Shown here: positions 48,501-59,202 of the stretch, one piece after another
How positions within the stretch are numbered: the first letter of the stretch is position 1
How the letters are laid out: every line of letters begins with the position of its first letter
Notes under the pieces: generated by a model
What the model saw: the letters and a program-made list of their open reading frames with translations, nothing else
Databases searched by the model: none
What the model was told of the DNA's origin: nothing
Program-made: the position numbers and the translations under genes
Assembly: GCA_022605955.1 (NCBI GenBank)
Contig: JAKCOZ010000654.1
Coordinates: 1 to 64,000 of the forward strand
Length of the DNA stretch: 64,000 nucleotides
Reading direction: 5' to 3'
Origin: Rallus limicola
Taxonomy: Eukaryota > Chordata > Aves > Gruiformes > Rallidae

Positions 48501-49304
48501 TTTCAGACAAGCTATGCCTTTCAGTCCTAGCTTCTTTACTTTGGGAGTTATTGCTGGACGTTTAGCATGTTTTGAACTGCAGTCTGCTAGGGCCGAGAAA
48601 AGCACCGTAGGAGGTTCCAGGCATGTTCCCTCTTTCCAGGCAAAGGAAAAGGCTGAGAGCCAAAGTGACAGGGTCTGCTTGTGTGTCCTGTTGGGAGGTT
48701 TCAGACAAGCTATGCCTTTCATGCCTAGCTTCTTTACTTTGGGAGTTATTGCTGGACGTTTAGCATGTTTTGAACTGCAGTCTGCTAGGGCCGAGAAAAG
48801 CACCGTAGGAGGTTCCAGGCATGTTCCCTCTTTCCAGGCAAAGGAAAAGGCTGAGAGCCAAAGTGACAGGGTCTGCTTGTGTGTCCTGTTAGGAGGTTTC
48901 AGACAAGCTATGCCTTTCAGTCCTAGCTTCTTTACTTTGGGAGTTATTGCTGGACGTTTAGCATGTTTTGAACTGCAGTCTGCTAGGGCCGAGAAAAGCA
49001 CCGTAGGAAGTTCCAGGCATGTTCCCTCTTTCCAGGCAAAGGAAAAGGCTGAGAGCCAAAGTGACAGGGTCTGCTTGTGTGTCCTGTTAGGAGGTTTCAG
49101 ACAAGCTATGCCTTTCATGCCTAGCTTCTTAACTTTGCGAGGTTTTGCTGGACGTTTAGCATGTTTTGAACTGCAGTCTGCTAGGGCCGAGAAAAGCACC
49201 GTAGGAGGTTCCAGGCATGTTCCCTCTTTCCAGGCAAAGGAAAAGGCTGAGAGCCAAAGTGACAGGGTCTGCTTGTGTGTCCTGAAGGACGTTTCAGACA
49301 AGCT
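42574..49304 (+). repeat. Block A: 34 monomers ending in a boundary monomer (6731 bp)
   Basis: The block opens with a fixed marker series: CCACGCATG in unit 1, ATGCTTTTC in unit 2, AGAGACAGG in unit 3, CCTGTTTCGAGG in unit 5 and CAGCCTGCT in unit 6. TTGGAAGTT follows in unit 12, GACATTTAG in unit 13, AAGATATGC before unit 14 and CTTGAGTCT in unit 15. Unit 16 combines TTTATTTTG and CAACG, a pair otherwise seen at 17451. Later units repeat HOR copy III markers at +6731 (40450 to 47181, 41755 to 48486). The block ends with a 197-bp unit at 49108-49304. Shifted read-through frames span it on both strands (+ 42544-49356 from GTG, - 49301-42450 from TTG). Confidence 0.9.
49108..49304 (+). repeat. 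Divergent 197-bp boundary monomer, second occurrence
   Basis: It matches the boundary unit at 42377 in its diagnostic sites: the CTTAACTTTGCGAGG cluster and the contracted CTGAAGGACG junction at 49282. It lies 6731 bp from the first. It closes block A and shifts both strands' read-through frames. Confidence 0.93.
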
Positions 49305-52300
49305 ATGCCTTTCAGTCCTAGCTTCTTTACTTTGGGAGTTATTGCTGGACGTTTAGCATGTTTTGAACTGCAGTCTGCTAGGGCCGAGAAAAGCACCGTA
49401 GGAGGTTCCACGCATGTTCCCTCTTTCCAGGCAAAGGAAAAGGCTGAGAGCCAAAGTGACAGGGTCTGCTTGTGTGTCCTGTTAGGAGGTTTCAGACAAG
49501 CTATGCTTTTCAGTCCTAGCTTCTTTACTTTGGGAGTTATTGCTGGACGTTTAGCATGTTTTGAACTGCAGTCTGCTAGGGCCGAGAAAAGCACCGTAGG
49601 AGGTTCCAGGCATGTTCCCTCTTTCCAGGCAAAGGAAAAGGCTGAGAGCCAAAGTGACAGGGTCTGCTTGTGTGTCCTGTTAGGAGGTTTCAGACAAGCT
49701 ATGCCTTTCAGTCCTAGCTTCTTTACTTTGGGAGTTATTGCTGGACGTTTAGCATGTTTTGAACTGCAGTCTGCTAGGGCCGAGAAAAGCACCGTAGGAG
49801 GTTCCAGGCATGTTCCCTCTTTCCAGGCAAAGGAAAAGGCTGAGAGCCAAAGAGACAGGGTCTGCTTGTGTGTCCTGTTAGGAGGTTTCAGACAAGCTAT
49901 GCCTTTCAGTCCTAGCTTCTTTACTTTGGGAGTTATTGCTGGACGTTTAGCATGTTTTGAACTGCAGTCTGCTAGGGCCGAGAAAAGCACCGTAGGAGGT
50001 TCCAGGCATGTTCCCTCTTTCCAGGCAAAGGAAAAGGCTGAGAGCCAAAGTGACAGGGTCTGCTTGTGTGTCCTGTTAGGAGGTTTCAGACAAGCTATGC
50101 CTTTCAGTCCTAGCTTCTTTACTTTGGGAGTTATTGCTGGACGTTTAGCATGTTTTGAACTGCAGTCTGCTAGGGCCGAGAAAAGCACCGTAGGAGGTTC
50201 CAGGCATGTTCCCTGTTTCGAGGCAAAGGAAAAGGCTGAGAGCCAAAGTGACAGGGTCTGCTTGTGTGTCCTGTTAGGAGGTTTCAGACAAGCTATGCCT
50301 TTCATGCCTAGCTTCTTTACTTTGGGAGTTATTGCTGGACGTTTAGCATGTTTTGAACTGCAGCCTGCTAGGGCCGAGAAAAGCACCGTAGGAGGTTCCA
50401 GGCATGTTCCCTCTTTCCAGGCAAAGGAAAAGGCTGAGAGCCAAAGTGACAGGGTCTGCTTGTGTGTCCTGTTAGGAGGTTTCAGACAAGCTATGCCTTT
50501 CAGTCCTAGCTTCTTTACTTTGGGAGTTATTGCTGGACGTTTAGCATGTTTTGAACTGCAGTCTGCTAGGGCCGAGAAAAGCACCGTAGGAGGTTCCAGG
50601 CATGTTCCCTCTTTCCAGGCAAAGGAAAAGGCTGAGAGCCAAAGTGTCAGGGTCTGCTTGTGTGTCCTGTTAGGAGGTTTCAGACAAGCTATGCCTTTCA
50701 GTCCTAGCTTCTTTACTTTGGGAGTTATTGCTGGACGTTTAGCATGTTTTGAACTGCAGTCTGCTAGGGCCGAGAAAAGCACCGTAGGAGGTTCCAGGCA
50801 TGTTCCCTCTTTCCAGGCAAAGGAAAAGGCTGAGAGCCAAAGTGACAGGGTCTGCTTGTGTGTCCTGTTAGGAGGTTTCAGACAAGCTATGCCTTTCAGT
50901 CCTAGCTTCTTTACTTTGGGAGTTATTGCTGGACGTTTAGCATGTTTTGAACTGCAGTCTGCTAGGGCCGAGAAAAGCACCGTAGGAGGTTCCAGGCATG
51001 TTCCCTCTTTCCAGGCAAAGGAAAAGGCTGAGAGCCAAAGTGACAGGGTCTGCTTGTGTGTCCTGTTAGGAGGTTTCAGACAAGCTATGCCTTTCATGCC
51101 TAGCTTCTTTACTTTGGGAGTTATTGCTGGACGTTTAGCATGTTTTGAACTGCAGTCTGCTAGGGCCGAGAAAAGCACCGTAGGAGGTTCCAGGCATGTT
51201 CCCTCTTTCCAGGCAAAGGAAAAGGCTGAGAGCCAAAGTGACAGGGTCTGCTTGTGTGTCCTGTTAGGAGGTTTCAGACAAGCTATGCCTTTCATGCCTA
51301 GCTTCTTTACTTTGGGAGTTATTGCTGGACGTTTAGCATGTTTTGAACTGCAGTCTGCTAGGGCCGAGAAAAGCACCGTAGGAGGTTCCAGGCATGTTCC
51401 CTCTTTCCAGGCAAAGGAAAAGGCTGAGAGCCAAAGTGTCAGGGTCTGCTTGTGTGTCCTGTTAGGAGGTTTCAGACAAGCTATGCCTTTCATGCCTAGC
51501 TTCTTTACTTTGGAAGTTATTGCTGGACGTTTAGCATGTTTTGAACTGCAGTCTGCTAGGGCCGAGAAAAGCACCGTAGGAGGTTCCAGGCATGTTCCCT
51601 CTTTCCAGGCAAAGGAAAAGGCTGAGAGCCAAAGTGACAGGGTCTGCTTGTGTGTCCTGTTAGGAGGTTTCAGACAAGCTATGCCTTTCAGTCCTAGCTT
51701 CTTTACTTTGGGAGTCATTGCTGGACATTTAGCATGTTTTGAACTGCAGTCTGCTAGGGCCGAGAAAAGCACCGTAGGAGGTTCCAGGCATGTTCCCTCT
51801 TTCCAGGCAAAGGAAAAGGCTGAGAGCCAAAGTGTCAGGGTCTGCTTGTGTGTCCTGTTAGGAGGTTTCAGACAAGATATGCCTTTCAGTCCTAGCTTCT
51901 TTACTTTGGGAGTTATTGCTGGACGTTTAGCATGTTTTGAACTGCAGTCTGCTAGGGCCGAGAAAAGCACCGTAGGAGGTTCCAGGCATGTTCCCTCTTT
52001 CCAGGCAAAGGAAAAGGCTGAGAGCCAAAGTGACAGGGTCTGCTTGTGTGTCCTGTTAGGAGGTTTCAGACAAGCTATGCCTTTCATGCCTAGCTTCTTT
52101 ACTTTGGGAGTTATTGCTGGACGTTTAGCATGTTTTGAACTTGAGTCTGCTAGGGCCGAGAAAAGCACCGTAGGAGGTTCCAGGCATGTTCCCTCTTTCC
52201 AGGCAAAGGAAAAGGCTGAGAGCCAAAGTGACAGGGTCTGCTTGTGTGTCCTGTTAGGAGGTTTCAGACAAGCTATGCCTTTCAGTCCTAGCTTCTTTAC

Positions 52301-55300
52301 TTTGGGAGTTATTGCTGGATGTTTAGCATGTTTTGAACTGCAGTCTGCTAGGGCCGAGAAAAGCACCGTAGGAGGTTCCAGGCATGTTCCCTCTTTCCAG
52401 GCAAAGGAAAAGGCTGAGAGCCAAAGTGACAGGGTCTGCTTGTGTGTCCTGTTAGGAGGTTTCAGACAAGCTATGCCTTTCAGTCCTAGCTTCTTTACTT
52501 TGGGAGTTATTGCTGGACGTTTAGCATGTTTTGAACTGCAGTCTGCTAGGGCCGAGAAAAGCACCGTAGGAGGTTCCAGGCATGTTCCCTCTTTCCAGGC
52601 AAAGGAAAAGGCTGAGAGCCAAAGTGACAGGGTCTGCTTGTGTGTCCTGTTAGGAGGTTTCAGACAAGCTATGCCTTTCAGTCCTAGCTTCTTTACTTTG
52701 GGAGTTATTGCTGGACGTTTAGCATGTTTTGAACTGCAGTCTGCTAGGGCCGAGAAAAGCACCGTAGGAGGTTCCAGGCATGTTCCCTCTTTCCAGGCAA
52801 AGGAAAAGGCTGAGAGCCAAAGTGACAGGGTCTGCTTGTGTGTCCTGTTAGGAGGTTTCAGACAAGCTATGCCTTTCATGCCTAGCTTCTTTACTTTGGG
52901 AGTTATTGCTGGACGTTTAGCATGTTTTGAACTGCAGTCTGCTAGGGCCGAGAAAAGCACCGTAGGAGGTTCCAGGCATGTTCCCTCTTTCCAGGCAAAG
53001 GAAAAGGCTGAGAGCCAAAGTGACAGGGTCTGCTTGTGTGTCCTGTTAGGAGGTTTCAGACAAGCTATGCCTTTCATGCCTAGCTTCTTTACTTTGGGAG
53101 TTATTGCTGGACGTTTAGCATGTTTTGAACTGCAGTCTGCTAGGGCCGAGAAAAGCACCGTAGGAGGTTCCAGGCATGTTCCCTGTTTCGAGGCAAAGGA
53201 AAAGGCTGAGAGCCAAAGTGACAGGGTCTGCTTGTGTGTCCTGTTAGGAGGTTTCAGACAAGCTATGCCTTTCATGCCTAGCTTCTTTACTTTGGGAGTT
53301 ATTGCTGGACGTTTAGCATGTTTTGAACTGCAGTCTGCTAGGGCCGAGAAAAGCACCGTAGGAGGTTCCAGGCATGTTCCCTCTTTCCAGGCAAAGGAAA
53401 AGGCTGAGAGCCAAAGTGACAGGGTCTGCTTGTGTGTCCTGTTAGGAGGTTTCAGACAAGCTATGCCTTTCATGCCTAGCTTCTTTACTTTGGGAGTTAT
53501 TGCTGGACGTTTAGCATGTTTTGAACTGCAGTCTGCTAGGGCCGAGAAAAGCACCGTAGGAGGTTGCAGGCATGTTCCCTCTTTCCAGGCAAAGGAAAAG
53601 GCTGAGAGCCAAAGTGACAGGGTCTGCTTGTGTGTCCTGTTAGGAGGTTTCAGACAAGCTATGCCTTTCATGCCTAGCTTCTTTACTTTGGGAGTTATTG
53701 CTGGACGTTTAGCATGTTTTGAACTGCAGTCTGCTAGGGCCGAGAAAAGCACCGTAGGAGGTTCCAGGCATGTTCCCTCTTTCCAGGCAAAGGAAAAGGC
53801 TGAGAGCCAAAGTGACAGGGTCTGCTTGTGTGTCCTGTTAGGAGGTTTCAGACAAGCTATGCCTTTCATGCCTAGCTTCTTTACTTTGGGAGTTATTGCT
53901 GGACGTTTAGCATGTTTTGAACTGCAGTCTGCTAGGGCCGAGAAAAGCACCGTAGGAGGTTCCAGGCATGTTCCCTGTTTCGAGGCAAAGGAAAAGGCTG
54001 AGAGCCAAAGTGACAGGGTCTGCTTGTGTGTCCTGTTAGGAGGTTTCAGACAAGCTATGCCTTTCAGTCCTAGCTTCTTTACTTTGGGAGTTATTGCTGG
54101 ACGTTTAGCATGTTTTGAACTGCAGTCTGCTAGGGCCGAGAAAAGCACCGTAGGAGGTTGCAGGCATGTTCCCTCTTTCCAGGCAAAGGAAAAGGCTGAG
54201 AGCCAAAGTGACAGGGTCTGCTTGTGTGTCCTGTTAGGAGGTTTCAGACAAGCTATGCCTTTCATGCCTAGCTTCTTTACTTTGGGAGTTATTGCTGGAC
54301 GTTTAGCATGTTTTGAACTGCAGTCTGCTAGGGCCGAGAAAAGCACCGTAGGAGGTTCCAGGCATGTTCCCTCTTTCCAGGCAAAGGAAAAGGCTGAGAG
54401 CCAAAGTGACAGGGTCTGCTTGTGTGTCCTGTTAGGAGGTTTCAGACAAGCTATGCCTTTCAGTCCTAGCTTCTTTACTTTGGGAGTTATTGCTGGACGT
54501 TTAGCATGTTTTGAACTGCAGTCTGCTAGGGCCGAGAAAAGCACCGTAGGAGGTTCCAGGCATGTTCCCTCTTTCCAGGCAAAGGAAAAGGCTGAGAGCC
54601 AAAGTGACAGGGTCTGCTTGTGTGTCCTGTTAGGAGGTTTCAGACAAGCTATGCCTTTCAGTCCTAGCTTCTTTACTTTGGGAGTTATTGCTGGACGTTT
54701 AGCATGTTTTGAACTGCAGTCTGCTAGGGCCGAGAAAAGCACCGTAGGAGGTTCCAGGCATGTTCCCTCTTTCCAGGCAAAGGAAAAGGCTGAGAGCCAA
54801 AGTGACAGGGTCTGCTTGTGTGTCCTGTTAGGAGGTTTCAGACAAGCTATGCCTTTCATGCCTAGCTTCTTTACTTTGGGAGTTATTGATGGACGTTTAG
54901 CATGTTTTGAACTGCAGTCTGCTAGGGCCGAGAAAAGCACCGTAGGAGGTTCCAGGCATGTTCCCTCTTTCCAGGCAAAGGAAAAGGCTGAGAGCCAAAG
55001 TGTCAGGGTCTGCTTGTGTGTCCTGTTAGGAGGTTTCAGACAAGCTATGCCTTTCATGCCTAGCTTCTTTACTTTGGGAGTTATTGCTGGACGTTTAGCA
55101 TGTTTTGAACTGCAGTCTGCTAGGGCCGAGAAAAGCACCGTAGGAGGTTCCAGGCATGTTCCCTCTTTCCAGGCAAAGGAAAAGGCTGAGAGCCAAAGTG
55201 ACAGGGTCTGCTTGTGTGTCCTGTTAGGAGGTTTCAGACAAGCTATGCCTTTCATGCCTAGCTTCTTTACTTTGGGAGTTATTGCTGGACGTTTAGCATG

Positions 55301-57421
55301 TTTTGAACTGCAGTCTGCTAGGGCTGAGAAAAGCACCGTAGGAGGTTCCAGGCATGTTCCCTCTTTCCAGGCAAAGGAAAAGGCTGAGAGCCAAAGTGAC
55401 AGGGTCTGCTTGTGTGTCCTGTTAGGAGGTTTCAGACAAGCTATGCCTTTCAGTCCTAGCTTCTTTACTTTGGGAGTTATTGCTGGACGTTTAGCATGTT
55501 TTGAACTGCAGTCTGCTAGGGCCGAGAAAAGCACCGTAGGAGGTTCCAGGCATGTTCCCTCTTTCCAGGCAAAGGAAAAGGCTGAGAGCCAAAGTGACAG
55601 GGTCTGCTTGTGTGTCCTGTTAGGAGGTTTCAGACAAGCTATGCCTTTCATGCCTAGCTTCTTTACTTTGGGAGTTATTGCTGGACGTTTAGCATGTTTT
55701 GAACTGCAGTCTGCTAGGGCCGAGAAAAGCACCGTAGGAGGTTCCAGGCATGTTCCCTCTTTCCAGGCAAAGGAAAAGGCTGAGAGCCAAAGTGACAGGG
55801 TCTGCTTGTGTGTCCTGTTAGGAGGTTTCAGACAAGCTATGCCTTTCAGTCCTAGCTTCTTTACTTTGGGAGTTATTGCTGGACGTTTAGCATGTTTTGA
55901 ACTGCAGTCTGCTAGGGCCGAGAAAAGCACCGTAGGAGGTTCCAGGCATGTTCCCTCTTTCCAGGCAAAGGAAAAGGCTGAGAGCCAAAGTGACAGGGTC
56001 TGCTTGTGTGTCCTGTTAGGAGGTTTCAGACAAGCTATGCCTTTCAGTCCTAGCTTCTTTACTTTGGGAGTTATTGCTGGACGTTTAGCATGTTTTGAAC
56101 TGCAGTCTGCTAGGGCCGAGAAAAGCACCGTAGGAGGTTCCAGGCATGTTCCCTCTTTCCAGGCAAAGGAAAAGGCTGAGAGCCAAAGTGACAGGGTCTG
56201 CTTGTGTGTCCTGTTAGGAGGTTTCAGACAAGCTATGCCTTTCATGCCTAGCTTCTTTACTTTGGGAGTTATTGCTGGACGTTTAGCATGTTTTGAACTG
56301 CAGTCTGCTAGGGCCGAGAAAAGCACCGTAGGAGGTTCCAGGCATGTTCCCTCTTTCCAGGCAAAGGAAAAGGCTGAGAGCCAAAGTGACAGGGTCTGCT
56401 TGTGTGTCCTGTTAGGAGGTTTCAGACAAGCTATGCCTTTCATGCCTAGCTTCTTTACTTTGGGAGTTATTGCTGGACGTTTAGCATGTTTTGAACTGCA
56501 GTCTGCTAGGGCCGAGAAAAGCACCGTAGGAGGTTCCAGGCATGTTCCCTCTTTCCAGGCAAAGGAAAAGGCTGAGAGCCAAAGTGTCAGGGTCTGCTTG
56601 TGCGTTCTGTTAGGAGGTTTCAGACAAGCTATGCCTTTCAGTCCTAGCTTCTTTACTTTGGGAGTTATTGCTGGACGTTTAGCATGTTTTGAACTGCAGT
56701 CTGCTAGGGCCGAGAAAAGCACCGTAGGAGGTTCCAGGCATGTTCCCTCTTTCCAGGCAAAGGAAAAGGCTGAGAGCCAAAGTGACAGGGTCTGCTTGTG
56801 TGTCCTGTTGGGAGGTTTCAGACAAGCTATGCCTTTCATGCCTAGCTTCTTTACTTTGGGAGTTATTGCTGGACGTTTAGCATGTTTTGAACTGCAGTCT
56901 GCTAGGGCCGAGAAAAGCACCGTAGGAGGTTCCAGGCATGTTCCCTCTTTCCAGGCAAAGGAAAAGGCTGAGAGCCAAAGTGACAGGGTCTGCTTGTGTG
57001 TCCTGTTAGGAGGTTTCAGACAAGCTATGCCTTTCAGTCCTAGCTTCTTTACTTTGGGAGTTATTGCTGGACGTTTAGCATGTTTTGAACTGCAGTCTGC
57101 TAGGGCCGAGAAAAGCACCGTAGGAAGTTCCAGGCATGTTCCCTCTTTCCAGGCAAAGGAAAAGGCTGAGAGCCAAAGTGACAGGGTCTGCTTGTGTGTC
57201 CTGTTAGGAGGTTTCAGACAAGCTATGCCTTTCATGCCTAGCTTCTTAACTTTGCGAGGTTTTGCTGGACGTTTAGCATGTTTTGAACTGCAGTCTGCTA
57301 GGGCCGAGAAAAGCACCGTAGGAGGTTCCAGGCATGTTCCCTCTTTCCAGGCAAAGGAAAAGGCTGAGAGCCAAAGTGACAGGGTCTGCTTGTGTGTCCT
57401 GAAGGACGTTTCAGACAAGCT
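49305..57421 (+). repeat. Block B: 41 monomers ending in a boundary monomer (8117 bp)
   Basis: Units 1-15 carry the same marker series as block A. From unit 16 the two diverge: block B has GATGTTTAG at 52319 where A has the TTTATTTTG unit. The interior has two further CCTGTTTCGAGG units (about 53183 and 53975, 792 bp apart) and two units with GTTGCAGGC (about 53567 and 54160). It also has a private GATGGACG near 54889. The right end rejoins the pattern of block A, with TGCGTTCTG at 56603 (48486 + 8117), TTGGGA near 56808, GAAGTTCC near 57123 and then the 197-bp unit. Read-through frames are + 49275-57473 and - 57418-49181. Confidence 0.9.
57225..57421 (+). repeat. Divergent 197-bp boundary monomer, third occurrence
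   Basis: It has the same substitution cluster and contracted junction (CTGAAGG at 57399), 8117 bp from the second occurrence (41 x 198 minus 1). It closes block B. Confidence 0.93.
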
Positions 57422-59202
57422 ATGCCTTTCAGTCCTAGCTTCTTTACTTTGGGAGTTATTGCTGGACGTTTAGCATGTTTTGAACTGCAGTCTGCTAGGG
57501 CCGAGAAAAGCACCGTAGGAGGTTCCAGGCATGTTCCCTCTTTCCAGGCAAAGGAAAAGGCTGAGAGCCAAAGTGACAGGGTCTGCTTGTGTGTCCTGTT
57601 AGGAGGTTTCAGACAAGCTATGCTTTTCAGTCCTAGCTTCTTTACTTTGGGAGTTATTGCTGGACGTTTAGCATGTTTTGAACTGCAGTCTGCTAGGGCC
57701 GAGAAAAGCACCGTAGGAGGTTCCAGGCATGTTCCCTCTTTCCAGGCAAAGGAAAAGGCTGAGAGCCAAAGTGACAGGGTCTGCTTGTGTGTCCTGTTAG
57801 GAGGTTTCAGACAAGCTATGCCTTTCAGTCCTAGCTTCTTTACTTTGGGAGTTATTGCTGGACGTTTAGCATGTTTTGAACTGCAGTCTGCTAGGGCCGA
57901 GAAAAGCACCGTAGGAGGTTCCAGGCATGTTCCCTCTTTCCAGGCAAAGGAAAAGGCTGAGAGCCAAAGAGACAGGGTCTGCTTGTGTGTCCTGTTAGGA
58001 GGTTTCAGACAAGCTATGCCTTTCATGCCTAGCTTCTTTACTTTGGGAGTTATTGCTGGACGTTTAGCATGTTTTGAACTGCAGTCTGCTAGGGCCGAGA
58101 AAAGCACCGTAGGAGGTTCCAGGCATGTTCCCTCTTTCCAGGCAAAGGAAAAGGCTGAGAGCCAAAGTGACAGGGTCTGCTTGTGTGTCCTGTTAGGAGG
58201 TTTCAGACAAGCTATGCCTTTCAGTCCTAGCTTCTTTACTTTGGGAGTTATTGCTGGACGTTTAGCATGTTTTGAACTGCAGTCTGCTAGGGCCGAGAAA
58301 AGCACCGTAGGAGGTTCCAGGCATGTTCCCTCTTTCCAGGCAAAGGAAAAGGCTGAGAGCCAAAGTGACAGGGTCTGCTTGTGTGTCCTGTTAGGAGGTT
58401 TCAGACAAGCTATGCCTTTCAGTCCTAGCTTCTTTACTTTGGGAGTTATTGCTGGACGTTTAGCATGTTTTGAACTGCAGTCTGCTAGGGCCGAGAAAAG
58501 CACCGTAGGAGGTTCCAGGCATGTTCCCTCTTTCCAGGCAAAGGAAAAGGCTGAGAGCCAAAGTGACAGGGTCTGCTTGTGTGTCCTGTTGGGAGGTTTC
58601 AGACAAGCTATGCCTTTCATGCCTAGCTTCTTTACTTTGGGAGTTATTGCTGGACGTTTAGCATGTTTTGAACTGCAGTCTGCTAGGGCCGAGAAAAGCA
58701 CCGTAGGAGGTTCCAGGCATGTTCCCTCTTTCCAGGCAAAGGAAAAGGCTGAGAGCCAAAGTGACAGGGTCTGCTTGTGTGTCCTGTTAGGAGGTTTCAG
58801 ACAAGCTATGCCTTTCAGTCCTAGCTTCTTTACTTTGGGAGTTATTGCTGGACGTTTAGCATGTTTTGAACTGCAGTCTGCTAGGGCCGAGAAAAGCACC
58901 GTAGGAAGTTCCAGGCATGTTCCCTCTTTCCAGGCAAAGGAAAAGGCTGAGAGCCAAAGTGACAGGGTCTGCTTGTGTGTCCTGTTAGGAGGTTTCAGAC
59001 AAGCTATGCCTTTCATGCCTAGCTTCTTAACTTTGCGAGGTTTTGCTGGACGTTTAGCATGTTTTGAACTGCAGTCTGCTAGGGCCGAGAAAAGCACCGT
59101 AGGAGGTTCCAGGCATGTTCCCTCTTTCCAGGCAAAGGAAAAGGCTGAGAGCCAAAGTGACAGGGTCTGCTTGTGTGTCCTGAAGGACGTTTCAGACAAG
59201 CT
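57422..59202 (+). repeat. Block C: short 9-monomer block (1781 bp)
   Basis: The first three units keep the block-start markers ATGCTTTTC and AGAGACAGG, but unit 1 has CCAGGCATG where blocks A, B and D have CCACGCATG. The last units keep the block-end series: TTGGGA near 58589, a TG-type unit, a GT-type unit with GAAGTTCC near 58909, and the 197-bp unit. About 25 to 32 interior monomers present in A or B are absent. This looks like an internally deleted block, with both ends preserved. Read-through frames are + 57392-59254 and - 59199-57298. Confidence 0.88.
59006..59202 (+). repeat. Divergent 197-bp boundary monomer, fourth occurrence
   Basis: It shares the diagnostic sites of the other three boundary units. 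The junction CTGAAGG is at 59180, 1781 bp from the third (9 x 198 minus 1). No fifth copy is seen before the window ends, at least 24 monomers later. Confidence 0.93.
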
